The position numbers and the translations under genes were made by a program. From assembly GCA_031556065.1 (NCBI GenBank), contig JAVBTR010000055.1:1-64000 (forward strand): DNA of 64,000 nt, given 5' to 3'. The stretch comes from JAVBTR01 sp031556065. GTDB taxonomy: Bacteria; Bacillota; Clostridia; Christensenellales; Aristaeellaceae. Below the pieces are notes generated by a model. The model made no database searches, had not been told where the DNA came from, and saw nothing but the letters and a program-made list of their open reading frames with translations. Each line of letters begins with the position of its first letter. Position 1 is the first letter of the stretch. Shown piece by piece: positions 24,774 to 33,912 of the stretch.

Positions 24774-27700
24774 ATGAACTTCAGCAAACAAAAGCAAAAG
24801 TTGCTGGCCGTATTATGCGTGGTGTGCTTAATTCTGACACCTATTTGGGCCTATGCTGCCGATGTGGTGGCAGCCCCGCTGACCACTGCCGGTACCACCA
24901 ATGGCATGGTGCGGGTATATCTATCGTCCATCGGTTCAAAAACCACATTAAACCTGACGGTTAACGGCAGTTACAGCATTAATGGCAATGTGAACCAAAG
25001 CCTTTCAAGCGGCGAGAAACTGGCTGTAGCACTGAACACATCCACGGGGAACATTACTTTAACCAAGGGTGGACAAAGCGCCTCCATGGGCACAAGCTTT
25101 CAGCTGCGGCGGCATTCCGCTGCCCAAGCAGGCGGGATTTTAATTGCGGAATCCCTTAACGCTTCAAACCCATACCCTGGAGACATGCTCTTAACGGCGC
25201 AAAAATCCGGTTCCGTATACAAGCTTTATGCTATTGCCAATGTATTTATTGAAGATTATCTTTATGGTGTGGTGCCCTATGAAATGGGTAACTCTGCCCA
25301 TGTGGAAGCCTTAAAGGCCCAGGCAGTAGCCGCGCGCACCTACACACTTAATAAAATGAATACCCGTTCAAGCGCCCTGTACGATGTGGTGGATACCACC
25401 AACGATCAGGTCTATCGCGGCACGCCCAGCGGCAATGCCAACTGCGTAGCAGCGGTGGATGGCACACGGGGTATTATTTCCATGGCGGGCAACAGCCTGG
25501 TGGAAACCTACTACACTGCCTCCAACGGCGGGCAAACAGAAAGCAGCCTCAATGCCTGGGGCAGCGGGCGAACCTATTTAACCGTTAAGGACGATCCTTT
25601 CGATCTGGCAAACACCGACGCGGTAGTAAAAAAGACAACTGTATATGGGGATTTTTCAAATAGCAGCCAAAATACCACTTTAAAAAGCCTTCTTACCAGT
25701 AAAGCAAAGACAGCGGCGTCCAGCCTGGGGTACGATTCTTCCACAGTAAGCATTCAAAGGATTACTTCAGTGGTGCCCCATACGCCCAAGTACGCAAGCC
25801 CTAGCGTTTTGTATAGCAATATGGACTTTTTTGTTACCGCCCAGGCAAAGAAAAGCGGTTCTGTCACAGCCAGTACCATTAACCTTCAATTGACTTTCAG
25901 CATTTTTAGCGAGCTTGAAAGCGCCCTTGGCATGAGCATTAACAGCACGGCCAACGAGCTTTGGAGCGTGACCAAATCCGGCGACAATTTTACGGTTGAA
26001 GCCCGCCGCTTCGGCCACGGTATTGGCCTTAGTCAGCGGGGAGCTATGCAAATGGGCCGCTTGGGATATAATTACGCCGACATTTTAGGTTTTTACTATA
26101 CCGGCTCCAAGCGGGTACAGTACACCTTTACCAACACTATTTTATCGCCTATTTCCTCCGGCGGTTCCACCACCATTGTGACACCGGTTGATCCGGCAGA
26201 GCTTACTGATGACGAGGCTCCCTGCACCGCCACGGTCAGCCTTGTAAACAAACAGGGAAGCTTGGGGATTTATAACGCCGCGGCTACTACTGCCGGTATT
26301 ATCGGCGCTGTACCCAATGGCGCACCAGTAAGGGTTTATGCCATTGACGGGGCCTGGTGCTTTATAAGCTATGGCCAGGTTTACGGCTATGCGCAAAAAA
26401 GCGGCCTGACTATTAATGGTACGGCACCGTTGGCTACAGAGCTTAAGCCCAGCCAGATTTCGGAATACGCGGTGGTGAAAGCCAATGGGTATTTGAATCT
26501 GCGGCAAAGCGCTTCTTCCAATGCCGATATTTTAGGAACAGCCCCTGAGGGGGCCGTGCTCTCCGTGTTTTCCAAGGAAAGCGGCTGGGCCTATATCCAA
26601 TATGGCAGCTTGAACGCCTACGCTTCAACCAGTTTTTTGACATTCTCTTCCACCTATCCCACGGCTATCAGTAACCCTGACGAAAACCTGGCCACTGTAA
26701 ATTTAAGCAATGCCGACGATACGGTGAACCTGCGCACCGCCGCCTCCCTTAGCGGTGGAATTATTGCCAAACTGCCTCATGGTACAAAGGTGACTGTTGT
26801 GAAGAACGATGGTTCCTGGTGCCAAGTTACCTATAACGGGCAAACCGGGTTTATTATGACAAGCTATCTGCTAATTTCCGGCACAGCGGAACCTGCGCCT
26901 ACGCCTGAACGCCCAACAGAGCAAACCTTAACCGCCCAGATCAAAATTGACGGTAATTCGGTTACAATATACAATGAAGGCAATGAGCTGGCCGATATGG
27001 TGGGCACCATTGAAAACGGCGCGACCGTAACGGTGAATGTGTATGGTATGACTTGGTGTCAGGTTCGTTATCTTGAACTAACAGGCTATGTCAAGACCAA
27101 GGATTTAAGCTTTGCTGGCAGTTCCCAAGATCAAACCGGGGAAAAGGCCACAGTGACTACCCAATCAGGCTCGCTGAACCTCCGTTCCAAATCCAGCGCC
27201 GGAAGCAGCATTCTTTGCACAGTGCCACGGCTTACAGTGCTGTCCGTTTTGCAAAGAGGGGAGACCTGGTGCCAGGTAACCTACAATGGTTTAACCGGCT
27301 ATGTGATGACCCTGTATTTAACCTTCCCGGGGGATGCTGTGCCGGTAACGCCTACACCCGCCCCAGGTGAATCCAGTAGCAATCTTACAGCCAAAGTAAC
27401 AACTGTTTCCGGTTCTCTTAACTTAAGGGAAGAAGCGGGATCAGGTGCTAAGGTGATAACAACCATTCCCCGGAACGAAACGATCCCGGTTTTAGAAAAG
27501 GGCGACCAATGGTGCCAGGTAAGCTATGCGGGCTTAACCGGCTATGTGATGACCAGCTTCCTTACCTATATTGAAGCAGAGCCTACACCTACCCCAAGCC
27601 CAAGCATCAGCCCGGATTCCCAAGCCAGTGACGAGCCAACGCCTACGCCAGAAGAAAGCGAAACCCAGGAGCCAACCCCCACCCCTGAAGCGACTCAGGG

Positions 27701-28712
27701 CCCACAAGCATTATTTGGCACCGTAACAACGGTTTCGGGCTCCCTTAACCTACGGCAAACTGCCTCTACCGGGGCCAAGGTCCTTTGCGTGATCCCCAGG
27801 GGCACCAAACTGGCTGTCAAGGAAAAAACGGAAGCATGGAGCACGGTTACTTACCGGGGCATGGATGGTTATGTGATGAACACATACCTGACCTTCAGCA
27901 CCGAAGGGGCCGATCAAGCACCTATAAGCAATGAAGGTGTGACAGCCACAGTCACCACTGTGTCCGGCGGGCTGAATCTGCGCACCCGTCCCGAATCGGG
28001 GAATAACGTGATCCTCTCCATCCCGCGCCTGAGCCGGATCATTGTCTATGAAAATGGCGTAAAGTGGTGCTATGTGGCATATAACGGTGTTTACGGCTAT
28101 GTAATGACTTCCTATTTAAGCTTTAGCCAAGGAGCCGCCGTGGAATCTGTAGCAGGCGAGGGGGCAATCGCCTATGTAAATACCCAAAACGGCGGTAATC
28201 TTAATTTCCGCGACGAAGCCAATGGCAAGGTTATTGGCTCTATCCCTAATAGAACACAGCTTAACGTAATCAGTAAAGGCGCCTCCTGGTGCCAGGTGCA
28301 ATATCTGGACAGCACCGGATATGTTATGACAGCGTATTTGTCCTTCGATGCCTCGCCAACACAAGTTGCTGCGCAAACGAATGAAACAGCGGTTGCGGAA
28401 GCCACTGTTGCCCAAGAAGCATCTGTGCCGACTCAGACCCCTGGACCTACTTCAACCCCGGAACCTACGCAAATCCCTGTGCCCATAGTAGATCCTACGC
28501 TCAAAGACGTTCAGGAAGAAATCTATGTGATGGCCGACCCCAATCTGGATTGGGTAGGGATTTACCGGGAATGCAGCATTGATCCATCCCCTTTGGCAAA
28601 AGTTTCTGAACAAGCAATGATTTTGTTGCAGACTGGCGATAATTGGTGTAAAGTACAGCTAGGAGATATCAAAGGCTATTGTTTAGCCAGTGAACTTGTC
28701 ATGCCTGAATAG
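24774..28712 (+). CDS. secreted SpoIID/LytB-domain protein with about ten SH3b-like repeats
   Basis: This 1312-residue exported protein starts with a signal peptide (KLLAVLCVVCLILTPIWAYA). A SpoIID/LytB domain covers about residues 30-460. SpoIID is a lytic transglycosylase that trims denuded glycan during engulfment; the candidate catalytic Glu is Glu170 in YGVVPYEM, followed by ALKAQAVAARTY. The rest is about ten SH3b-like modules of 60-65 residues with the pattern LNLR-x-W-CQV-GYVMT-YL, separated by Thr-Pro-rich linkers. SpoIID homologues are usually much shorter, so this looks like a wall-anchored cell-surface version. ATG 24774 has GGAGG ten bases upstream and gives the signal peptide its proper N-terminus. 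Confidence 0.9.
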   Translation: MNFSKQKQKLLAVLCVVCLILTPIWAYAADVVAAPLTTAGTTNGMVRVYLSSIGSKTTLNLTVNGSYSINGNVNQSLSSGEKLAVALNTSTGNITLTKGGQSASMGTSFQLRRHSAAQAGGILIAESLNASNPYPGDMLLTAQKSGSVYKLYAIANVFIEDYLYGVVPYEMGNSAHVEALKAQAVAARTYTLNKMNTRSSALYDVVDTTNDQVYRGTPSGNANCVAAVDGTRGIISMAGNSLVETYYTASNGGQTESSLNAWGSGRTYLTVKDDPFDLANTDAVVKKTTVYGDFSNSSQNTTLKSLLTSKAKTAASSLGYDSSTVSIQRITSVVPHTPKYASPSVLYSNMDFFVTAQAKKSGSVTASTINLQLTFSIFSELESALGMSINSTANELWSVTKSGDNFTVEARRFGHGIGLSQRGAMQMGRLGYNYADILGFYYTGSKRVQYTFTNTILSPISSGGSTTIVTPVDPAELTDDEAPCTATVSLVNKQGSLGIYNAAATTAGIIGAVPNGAPVRVYAIDGAWCFISYGQVYGYAQKSGLTINGTAPLATELKPSQISEYAVVKANGYLNLRQSASSNADILGTAPEGAVLSVFSKESGWAYIQYGSLNAYASTSFLTFSSTYPTAISNPDENLATVNLSNADDTVNLRTAASLSGGIIAKLPHGTKVTVVKNDGSWCQVTYNGQTGFIMTSYLLISGTAEPAPTPERPTEQTLTAQIKIDGNSVTIYNEGNELADMVGTIENGATVTVNVYGMTWCQVRYLELTGYVKTKDLSFAGSSQDQTGEKATVTTQSGSLNLRSKSSAGSSILCTVPRLTVLSVLQRGETWCQVTYNGLTGYVMTLYLTFPGDAVPVTPTPAPGESSSNLTAKVTTVSGSLNLREEAGSGAKVITTIPRNETIPVLEKGDQWCQVSYAGLTGYVMTSFLTYIEAEPTPTPSPSISPDSQASDEPTPTPEESETQEPTPTPEATQGPQALFGTVTTVSGSLNLRQTASTGAKVLCVIPRGTKLAVKEKTEAWSTVTYRGMDGYVMNTYLTFSTEGADQAPISNEGVTATVTTVSGGLNLRTRPESGNNVILSIPRLSRIIVYENGVKWCYVAYNGVYGYVMTSYLSFSQGAAVESVAGEGAIAYVNTQNGGNLNFRDEANGKVIGSIPNRTQLNVISKGASWCQVQYLDSTGYVMTAYLSFDASPTQVAAQTNETAVAEATVAQEASVPTQTPGPTSTPEPTQIPVPIVDPTLKDVQEEIYVMADPNLDWVGIYRECSIDPSPLAKVSEQAMILLQTGDNWCKVQLGDIKGYCLASELVMPE

Positions 28713-28723
28713 GAGGGTGACAT

Positions 28724-29461
28724 ATGGCGTTGGAATTGCTGGAAGGAGAACGGATCGACGATTTGCAGTTTTGCAATCTTCGCATTATACAAAATGTAAA
28801 TGCATTTCGCTTTTCAATGGATTCTGTTTTGCTTGCAGATTTTGCCAACGCCAGGCCAGGAGATGTGGTGGTGGATTTAGGTACCGGCACGGGCATCCTG
28901 CCTCTTTTGATCAGCGGTCGGGCTCCACGAACCTTGTTCCACGCTTTTGAAATCCAGCAAGATATGGCGCAAATGGCCATGCGAAGCGTGGCGCTTAACC
29001 AATTGAATGATAGGATTCATGTGTACGCTGAAAATTTAACTGGCGCGCCCCGGCGTATTGGGTATGGCTGCGCGGATTTGGTGGTAGCCAATCCGCCCTA
29101 CACAAGGGAAGGAGCAGCCATTCAAAACCCGGCGGAAGGCAAGCGTATCGCCCGCCACGAGGGGGATAGCACCCTTAACGATTTTGTGAAGACGGCTTCA
29201 GCACTGCTTAAAACAAAAGGGCATTTTGCTGTGGTTTTTCCCGCACAGCGTATGCTTGAATTAATGGATACCATGCGAAGCCATAAGATTGAGCCTAAGC
29301 GTTTGCGCCTGGTGCACCCGAAACCCGACCGGGCCCCGAACCTGGTTTTGCTGGAAGGGATCAAGCTTGGCAAGCCCATGCTGCATATTCAAGCACCCTT
29401 GATGGTCTATGATGCTCAAGGCGAGGAAACCGATGAAATCAGGCGGATATACCATCGTTAG
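28724..29461 (+). CDS. tRNA1(Val) adenine-37 N6-methyltransferase-like (TrmN6/YabB)
   Basis: The 245-residue protein is a class I SAM methyltransferase with motif I DLGTGTGILPLL (about residue 47) and the amino-methylase motif NPPY at VVANPPYTREG. A C-terminal strand MVYDAQGEETDEI completes it. In Bacillus the homologue YabB lies just after yaaT-yabA, so its position downstream of ricT fits. It starts 11 bases after the SpoIID gene with GGAGGGTG. Its stop overlaps that of the opposing flippase gene by 23 bases. Confidence 0.85.
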   Translation: MALELLEGERIDDLQFCNLRIIQNVNAFRFSMDSVLLADFANARPGDVVVDLGTGTGILPLLISGRAPRTLFHAFEIQQDMAQMAMRSVALNQLNDRIHVYAENLTGAPRRIGYGCADLVVANPPYTREGAAIQNPAEGKRIARHEGDSTLNDFVKTASALLKTKGHFAVVFPAQRMLELMDTMRSHKIEPKRLRLVHPKPDRAPNLVLLEGIKLGKPMLHIQAPLMVYDAQGEETDEIRRIYHR

Positions 29462-30749
29462 CGGCATTCTGCGCTTTTTCAATGGCAATAATCAATAAAA
29501 CCAGATTCCAGCTTAGAGAAATAAGCTGGCCGGCCATCATGCCAAAGGCTGCGCCGTAAATGCGAAACTGTGGAAGCGGCGTTAAAAAAAGGTTGAATAG
29601 GACTGTTATACACGCGCTGGCCAAACTGGCATACAGTGCGTGTTTTTGCCTGCCAATTCCAGCGATCATGCCATTTAAAACTTGGCTGATGCTTAAAAAG
29701 ACAACGCTCGGACAGGTGAAACGGATCAAATCTGTTAATTCTGCTTGCCGGTAAAGCTTAAGGCTGATGGTTGGGGCGAACAAATAAAGTCCTATGGCGC
29801 AGAGGCTTCCGATAGCTGTGGCGAACAATAGGATTTTCACGGCGGTTTGCTTTAGCTGCCGGGGCCGTTTTTCAAGGGAAGCCATTTTAGGGGCGGAAAC
29901 CATGGCTAGGGATCCGGTGATTACGGAAGGCAAAAACAGAACAGGCATTACCATGCCGCTTAGGCGGCCGAAGCTGGCAGTGGCTTCAGCCGCAGCCAAA
30001 CCGGAGGCCTTTAGCTGCAAGGGGATCAGTACCGCGTTTACAGAGCGCAAAAGGGTATTGCATAGCCGCATCAGTGTTGGAGGCATGGCTAGGCGGAACA
30101 GCTTGCCTTCAATTTCTTTTGAGGGGGCAATGTGTTTTGGGGGCTTCATAAATCCCACAATAGCCGTAAGCCCAACTGCTTCCGCCACCATGGTGGCAAA
30201 GCTGGGTATAGCAGCCAGCCAGCTTAAAGACAGGCTCTGAAACAGCACCAATAGCAAAAGGGAAAGAAGGAACCGCACAACCTGCTCGATCAGTTCCGAT
30301 AAGGCGGGCATGGTAGCGTTGCTTCTGCCATAGCAAAAACCGTTGTGAACCGCAGCCTGGCCTAAAATCCACACACAGGGAATGCACATTATTATGGATG
30401 GGAACGTACGGGAATCACCCAAAAGCTCCGCGATCCAAGGGGATAAAACCAGCATCACTGGTATGATGATAAACGCGATTTTATTCACAAGCCTTTTGGC
30501 AGACTTAAACACCACCATGGCCTCTTCTTCATTGGCTTTGGCGGTAAGCCGAGATATGGCCAGGGGAATCCCCGCTGTAACCGGGGTAATGGCCAGCATA
30601 TGGGCGGACGAGGCCAATTCCATAATGCCAATGGCCTGGGCGCCCATAAAGCGGGTTAAAATGATACGCATAACGAACCCAAGGGCACGGACAAATATGT
30701 TTGTGATGGTTAAAAGCAGAGTTTGCTTTTTGGCGCTTTGTTTTTGCAT
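29439..30749 (-). CDS. polysaccharide/lipid flippase of the MATE-MVF superfamily (SpoVB-like)
   Basis: The 436-residue integral membrane protein has about 12 hydrophobic spans. It begins with a basic segment and FVMRIILTRFMGAQAIGIMELA, the pattern of SpoVB and other lipid-linked-oligosaccharide flippases. SpoVB is needed for spore cortex in Bacillus. It could equally be another member such as a YkvU- or Wzx-like protein; there are no polysaccharide genes beside it. ATG 30749 follows GGAGGGA. A minus-strand hairpin with a T-run lies just upstream at 30782-30811. Confidence 0.8.
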   Translation of the reverse strand: MQKQSAKKQTLLLTITNIFVRALGFVMRIILTRFMGAQAIGIMELASSAHMLAITPVTAGIPLAISRLTAKANEEEAMVVFKSAKRLVNKIAFIIIPVMLVLSPWIAELLGDSRTFPSIIMCIPCVWILGQAAVHNGFCYGRSNATMPALSELIEQVVRFLLSLLLLVLFQSLSLSWLAAIPSFATMVAEAVGLTAIVGFMKPPKHIAPSKEIEGKLFRLAMPPTLMRLCNTLLRSVNAVLIPLQLKASGLAAAEATASFGRLSGMVMPVLFLPSVITGSLAMVSAPKMASLEKRPRQLKQTAVKILLFATAIGSLCAIGLYLFAPTISLKLYRQAELTDLIRFTCPSVVFLSISQVLNGMIAGIGRQKHALYASLASACITVLFNLFLTPLPQFRIYGAAFGMMAGQLISLSWNLVLLIIAIEKAQNAANDGISA

Positions 30750-30781
30750 ATGATCCCTCCAAAGGAAGGTATGCAGTGATT

Positions 30782-30811
30782 AAAAAAACCATGTCATTTA
30801 GTTTGACATGG
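30782..30811 (-). terminator. probable minus-strand terminator upstream of the flippase
   Basis: CCATGTCA (30789-30796) and TGACATGG (30804-30811) form an inverted repeat. On the minus strand it is followed by TTTTTTT. It could stop transcripts coming from the DUF6062 gene, and it overlaps the -35 box of the dCMP deaminase promoter. Confidence 0.55.
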
Positions 30812-30831
30812 CATAGGTTAAAACGTATAAT
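30803..30831 (+). promoter_or_regulatory. promoter of the dCMP deaminase gene
   Basis: TTGACA (30803-30808) and TATAAT (30826-30831) are 17 bases apart: a consensus promoter. Confidence 0.85.
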
Positions 30832-30859
30832 GATAAAAACTTTCTGGAGGAATGAATAA

Positions 30860-31321
30860 ATGAATCAATGGACGAAATGGGACCATCGTTTTATGGAAAT
30901 GGCAAAGCTGATTGCCACTTGGACAAGCTGCTATGTTGAAGGCAGAAGCATCGGTTGCGTGATCGTAAAAGACAAAAGGATTATGACAACCGGCTATAAC
31001 GGCGCACCTCAGGGGCTTAAAACCTGCAAGGAAAAAGGGGAATGCATGCGCCGGAATATGAACATTCCTTCTGGTACCCGAGCAGAGCTTTGCTATGCCA
31101 TCCATGCGGAGCAAAACGCTATTATTCAGGCAGCCAAGCTGGGGGTTTCCATTGAAGGCGCCACCCTTTATTGTACCCATCAGCCCTGTTCCGTGTGCGC
31201 TAAAATGATTATTAATGCGGGTATTGAGAAGGTCATTTACGAACAGGGTTACCCGGATGATTTTTCTTTGCAGTTGATTGAGGAAGCGGGCATTGAACTG
31301 GTACGCTACACCAAAGAATAA
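30860..31321 (+). CDS. deoxycytidylate (dCMP) deaminase
   Basis: The 153-residue zinc enzyme converts dCMP to dUMP for thymidylate synthesis. The deaminase signature is complete: HAEQNAI (His and catalytic Glu, about residue 81) and PCSVCAKM (two cysteines, about residue 108). The N-terminal NGAPQGLKTC is typical of dCMP deaminases and ComEB. It stands alone behind a strong promoter, and its stop directly abuts the stop of the opposing DUF6062 gene. Confidence 0.92.
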   Translation: MNQWTKWDHRFMEMAKLIATWTSCYVEGRSIGCVIVKDKRIMTTGYNGAPQGLKTCKEKGECMRRNMNIPSGTRAELCYAIHAEQNAIIQAAKLGVSIEGATLYCTHQPCSVCAKMIINAGIEKVIYEQGYPDDFSLQLIEEAGIELVRYTKE

Positions 31322-32101
31322 TTAGCCTTTGGGGTTGGGTTCAGTGCCTACGCACCAGCCCTGAAGCTTATTGGTGGTGCGTTCCACCGCATCCTTGGTA
31401 TCGCCCCAGGGACGGTCGTGGTTGCGGTAATCAAACTGCAGGGTGAAAAACTGAATTTCATCCTCCAGGCGCTTTAAATTATCTGTTTGTACCTGGATTA
31501 GCTCCTGGGCAAATTCAGCTTGTACCCGGGCGGGCAACACTTCCACGGAAAGCCGCAAAAGTAAGCTAAAATCCGGCAGGCAGACTCCCTTGCATTTGAG
31601 GAAAGCTTTTCTGAATTCATTATCCGTATTCCAAAGGTGTAGGAAGCTGGCGGCGTAGCGCTCCATGTTTTCATTCAGGCTATCGCAAATCACACAGGAA
31701 GCATCTATTTTATCGATCTGGTCGCAGACGCTGGCAATCACATCTTTCGGCGCACCGGTTTTTCCCGCCATGCGGCGGATAACGCCGGTTGAGGCGATTT
31801 CTTTAGAAGCATTAATTGCTTTTTCGTAAAGCTTGTTTAGCTTTTCTTCCGTTTTACATAAATGGGTATGCAGCATCAGCGCATGACCCAAACGGTTGGA
31901 TTCCTTCATCAGCATGGTTTGGTGATGGGCGCAGAACCCCTTATCGTTTACAAGGATGCGGGTATCCGGCTCCATCACAGAGCCCCCCAAAAACCGCTGA
32001 GCTTCGTAGATCTCGTTCTTTCTGCGAATGGCACACAGCGGGCATTCCCCAAGGAGCTTCATGGCATCCCACACCGGGATCGTATCGATATGATAACGCA
32101 T
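31322..32101 (-). CDS. DUF6062-like protein with repeated cysteine motifs, function unknown
   Basis: I recognise this only as resembling DUF6062. The 259-residue protein has no signal peptide or membrane span. Its cysteines fall in two similar sets: CPLC (20-23) with GFCAHH (Cys57), and CVIC (136-139) with GVCLPD (Cys174). The CxxC-to-Cys spacing is 34 and 35 residues, so an internal duplication binding one or two metals is likely. ATG 32101 has GGAGG six bases upstream; a longer frame has none. It is a single gene transcribed away from the SPOR-domain gene. Confidence 0.7.
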   Translation of the reverse strand: MRYHIDTIPVWDAMKLLGECPLCAIRRKNEIYEAQRFLGGSVMEPDTRILVNDKGFCAHHQTMLMKESNRLGHALMLHTHLCKTEEKLNKLYEKAINASKEIASTGVIRRMAGKTGAPKDVIASVCDQIDKIDASCVICDSLNENMERYAASFLHLWNTDNEFRKAFLKCKGVCLPDFSLLLRLSVEVLPARVQAEFAQELIQVQTDNLKRLEDEIQFFTLQFDYRNHDRPWGDTKDAVERTTNKLQGWCVGTEPNPKG

Positions 32102-32130
32102 AAATAGCCTCCGAAAAGTATGATAAACGT

Positions 32131-32160
32131 ATGGTATCATATATTCTTGCCAGCTGTCAA
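32131..32160 (-). promoter_or_regulatory. possible promoter of the DUF6062 gene
   Basis: On the minus strand TTGACA (32160-32155) and TACCAT (32136-32131) are 18 bases apart. The -10 box is weak. Confidence 0.45.
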
Positions 32161-32176
32161 AGTAAATGCATATCTT
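32147..32176 (+). promoter_or_regulatory. possible promoter of the SPOR-domain gene
   Basis: TTGCCA (32147-32152) and TATCTT (32171-32176) are 18 bases apart. It overlaps the divergent DUF6062 promoter. Confidence 0.4.
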
Positions 32177-32228
32177 TTGAATCCCTTTCATAGCGTGTAT
32201 GGAATAAACGCATTGGGAGTGGACAAAT

Positions 32229-33074
32229 ATGCGCCGAAGCGAGAACAACAAAAAGCTTTACAAGGTAGAAAGATCCGGTTTAAAAATTGTAACAAGAATG
32301 ATCTTGTTCCTTTCCTTCGTTATTATATTTGCGGCGCTGATAGGCAAGGGCGGTTCGGAAGGCGGCATTGCCATTACACCTTCGGTGACGCCATCCCCAA
32401 CGCCTCTAAGCGCCCATTTCGATGAAACCCCCGACAGCCGTCAGGTAACCATTACCCAAAGCACCTGGTATGCTATTCAACTGGCTGCTTTTGAAAACAA
32501 AGAGGCTGCCGATGATCTGGCGCAAAGCTATCAGGCCAGAGGGGCGGCGGGGTATGTGATTAACTCCGCAAACCGCTACCGTGTTTTGGCTGCAGTTTAT
32601 CCTAAAAAGGAAGATGCCCAGGCTGTGCGAAGCCAATTAAAGGATTCCCATGGCATTGATTCCTATGTATACGAAATGGTCATTCCAGAGCTGACGCTGA
32701 ATATCAGCGGTATGAAGGGGCAGGTCGATGTGATCGAAGCCTCGCTGCAATTTTTAAAGGATTCTCTTTTGGAGCTGCAGAAAATCTCCATCGCGCTGGA
32801 TCAAAAAGAGGCAAACCAGCAGGATGTGGCGAATAACATTAAGACATTGGCCCAAAGAGCAAAGGAGCTGTATGGGTTTTTCGGGTTCCGCTTCACCAGC
32901 CCCAAGCATTTAATGGCTCAAAAGATTGAAGCTTTATTAACAATGTACACGGCCCTTGACAACAGCTCCATCCTGCAAGAATCGGGAAGCGTGACCCTTG
33001 CGGCTACATTAAAGAAATTAACCCTAACCATGATCGAAAATACCCAAAAGGAGTTTGAAGCGATCATGGAATAG
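32229..33074 (+). CDS. SPOR-domain membrane protein
   Basis: The 281-residue protein has one transmembrane segment near the start (MILFLSFVIIFAALIG, about 20-36), a Thr-Pro-Ser linker, then a SPOR domain at about 78-150 (TWYAIQLAAFENKEAADDLA). SPOR domains bind glycan strands without stem peptides at division or engulfment sites. A helical region of about 120 residues follows outside the membrane. It is the gene before the hydrogenase-linked block, with a 24-base gap; whether it belongs to that transcript is unclear. Confidence 0.82.
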   Translation: MRRSENNKKLYKVERSGLKIVTRMILFLSFVIIFAALIGKGGSEGGIAITPSVTPSPTPLSAHFDETPDSRQVTITQSTWYAIQLAAFENKEAADDLAQSYQARGAAGYVINSANRYRVLAAVYPKKEDAQAVRSQLKDSHGIDSYVYEMVIPELTLNISGMKGQVDVIEASLQFLKDSLLELQKISIALDQKEANQQDVANNIKTLAQRAKELYGFFGFRFTSPKHLMAQKIEALLTMYTALDNSSILQESGSVTLAATLKKLTLTMIENTQKEFEAIME

Positions 33075-33098
33075 CGGTCTAAACATAGGAGGAATCCA

Positions 33099-33455
33099 AT
33101 GATTATTAAAGAATTGGTGGATGCTTTGGAAGCGGAAGTGCTTTGCGGAGAGGGAAATTTTACCACCACCATCGTCAGTGCTTGCGGCGCGGATTTAATG
33201 AGCGATGTATTGGCCTTCGGCCACGACAAAACGGTGCTGATCACCGGTCTGGTGAACCCCCAGGTGGTGCGCACTGCGGAAATGCTGGATGTGTCCTGCA
33301 TTGTGTTTTCTAGGGGAAAAAAGCCCAGCGAGGAAGTGGTGGAACTGGCCGAGGAATGCGGTATCACCATTATGACAACCAGACATACCATGTATGTCAC
33401 CTGCGGCATTTTATATTCTCACGGAATTCCGGGCGGAAGCCCTAAAGAAGCTTAG
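33099..33455 (+). CDS. DRTGG-like domain protein (first copy)
   Basis: The 118-residue protein resembles the DRTGG domain, a small fold seen next to CBS pairs, HPr kinase relatives and clostridial hydrogenase genes. It begins MIIKELVDALEAEVLCG and has ACGADLMSDVLAFG, VNPQVVRTAEML and the end TCGILYSHGIPG. It shows clear similarity to the gene at 35225 along its whole length (IKEL, DL-S, a late CG-L---G-P), so the two are paralogues. No catalytic residues are evident. It may bind a ligand or regulate a partner, but that is inference. RBS GGAGG precedes ATG 33099. Confidence 0.75.
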   Translation: MIIKELVDALEAEVLCGEGNFTTTIVSACGADLMSDVLAFGHDKTVLITGLVNPQVVRTAEMLDVSCIVFSRGKKPSEEVVELAEECGITIMTTRHTMYVTCGILYSHGIPGGSPKEA

Positions 33456-33468
33456 TGAGGTGGATGAA

Positions 33469-33912
33469 ATGTCACAAGTCATGCTGCAAGAAAAGTTCAA
33501 TATCGAAGCGGGGGATTACACCACCGCAGGACAAGCTTCCGCCACCATCAAGCGCAAGCTTAAGCAACTGGGCATCCCTACGGATGTACTCAGGCGTGTG
33601 GCCGTTGCCTGCTACGAGGTGGAGCTTAATTTAGTGATCCACTCCATGGGCGGCTGCTTAACCTTTGAAGTGACGCCGGAAGAAGTGCGGCTTTTATCCA
33701 AGGACGTGGGGCCTGGTATTCACGATATCGATAAAGCCATGACAGAAGGCTTTTCCACTGCCAACAAGGAAGCCCGGGATATGGGCTTTGGCGCAGGCAT
33801 GGGTCTGCCTAACATGCGCCGAAACGCGGACGGATTCGAAATCCAATCCACCGTGGGCATCGGCACCAGTATCGCCATGACATTTGATATTGCAAGGGGG
33901 AACGCCCAATGA
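33469..33912 (+). CDS. RsbW-like GHKL ATPase / anti-sigma-type kinase
   Basis: The 147-residue protein is a single HATPase_c domain. The N-box is in VACYEVELNLVIHS (Glu and Asn, about 55-60), the G1-like box is DVGPGIHDI, and the G2-like stretch is GFGAGMGLPNMRR. There is no histidine phosphoacceptor domain, so it matches the RsbW/SpoIIAB-type serine kinases or free-standing ATPases rather than sensor kinases. No sigma factor or anti-anti-sigma gene is present. ATG 33469 follows GTGAGGTGG. Its stop overlaps the start of the Fe-S protein gene, which implies the two proteins work together. Confidence 0.82.
   Translation: MSQVMLQEKFNIEAGDYTTAGQASATIKRKLKQLGIPTDVLRRVAVACYEVELNLVIHSMGGCLTFEVTPEEVRLLSKDVGPGIHDIDKAMTEGFSTANKEARDMGFGAGMGLPNMRRNADGFEIQSTVGIGTSIAMTFDIARGNAQ

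Noticed and set aside
30789..30811. The inverted repeat as a dedicated operator of the dCMP deaminase
   Set aside because: The T-run on the minus strand explains it better as a terminator; an operator role is possible but unsupported.
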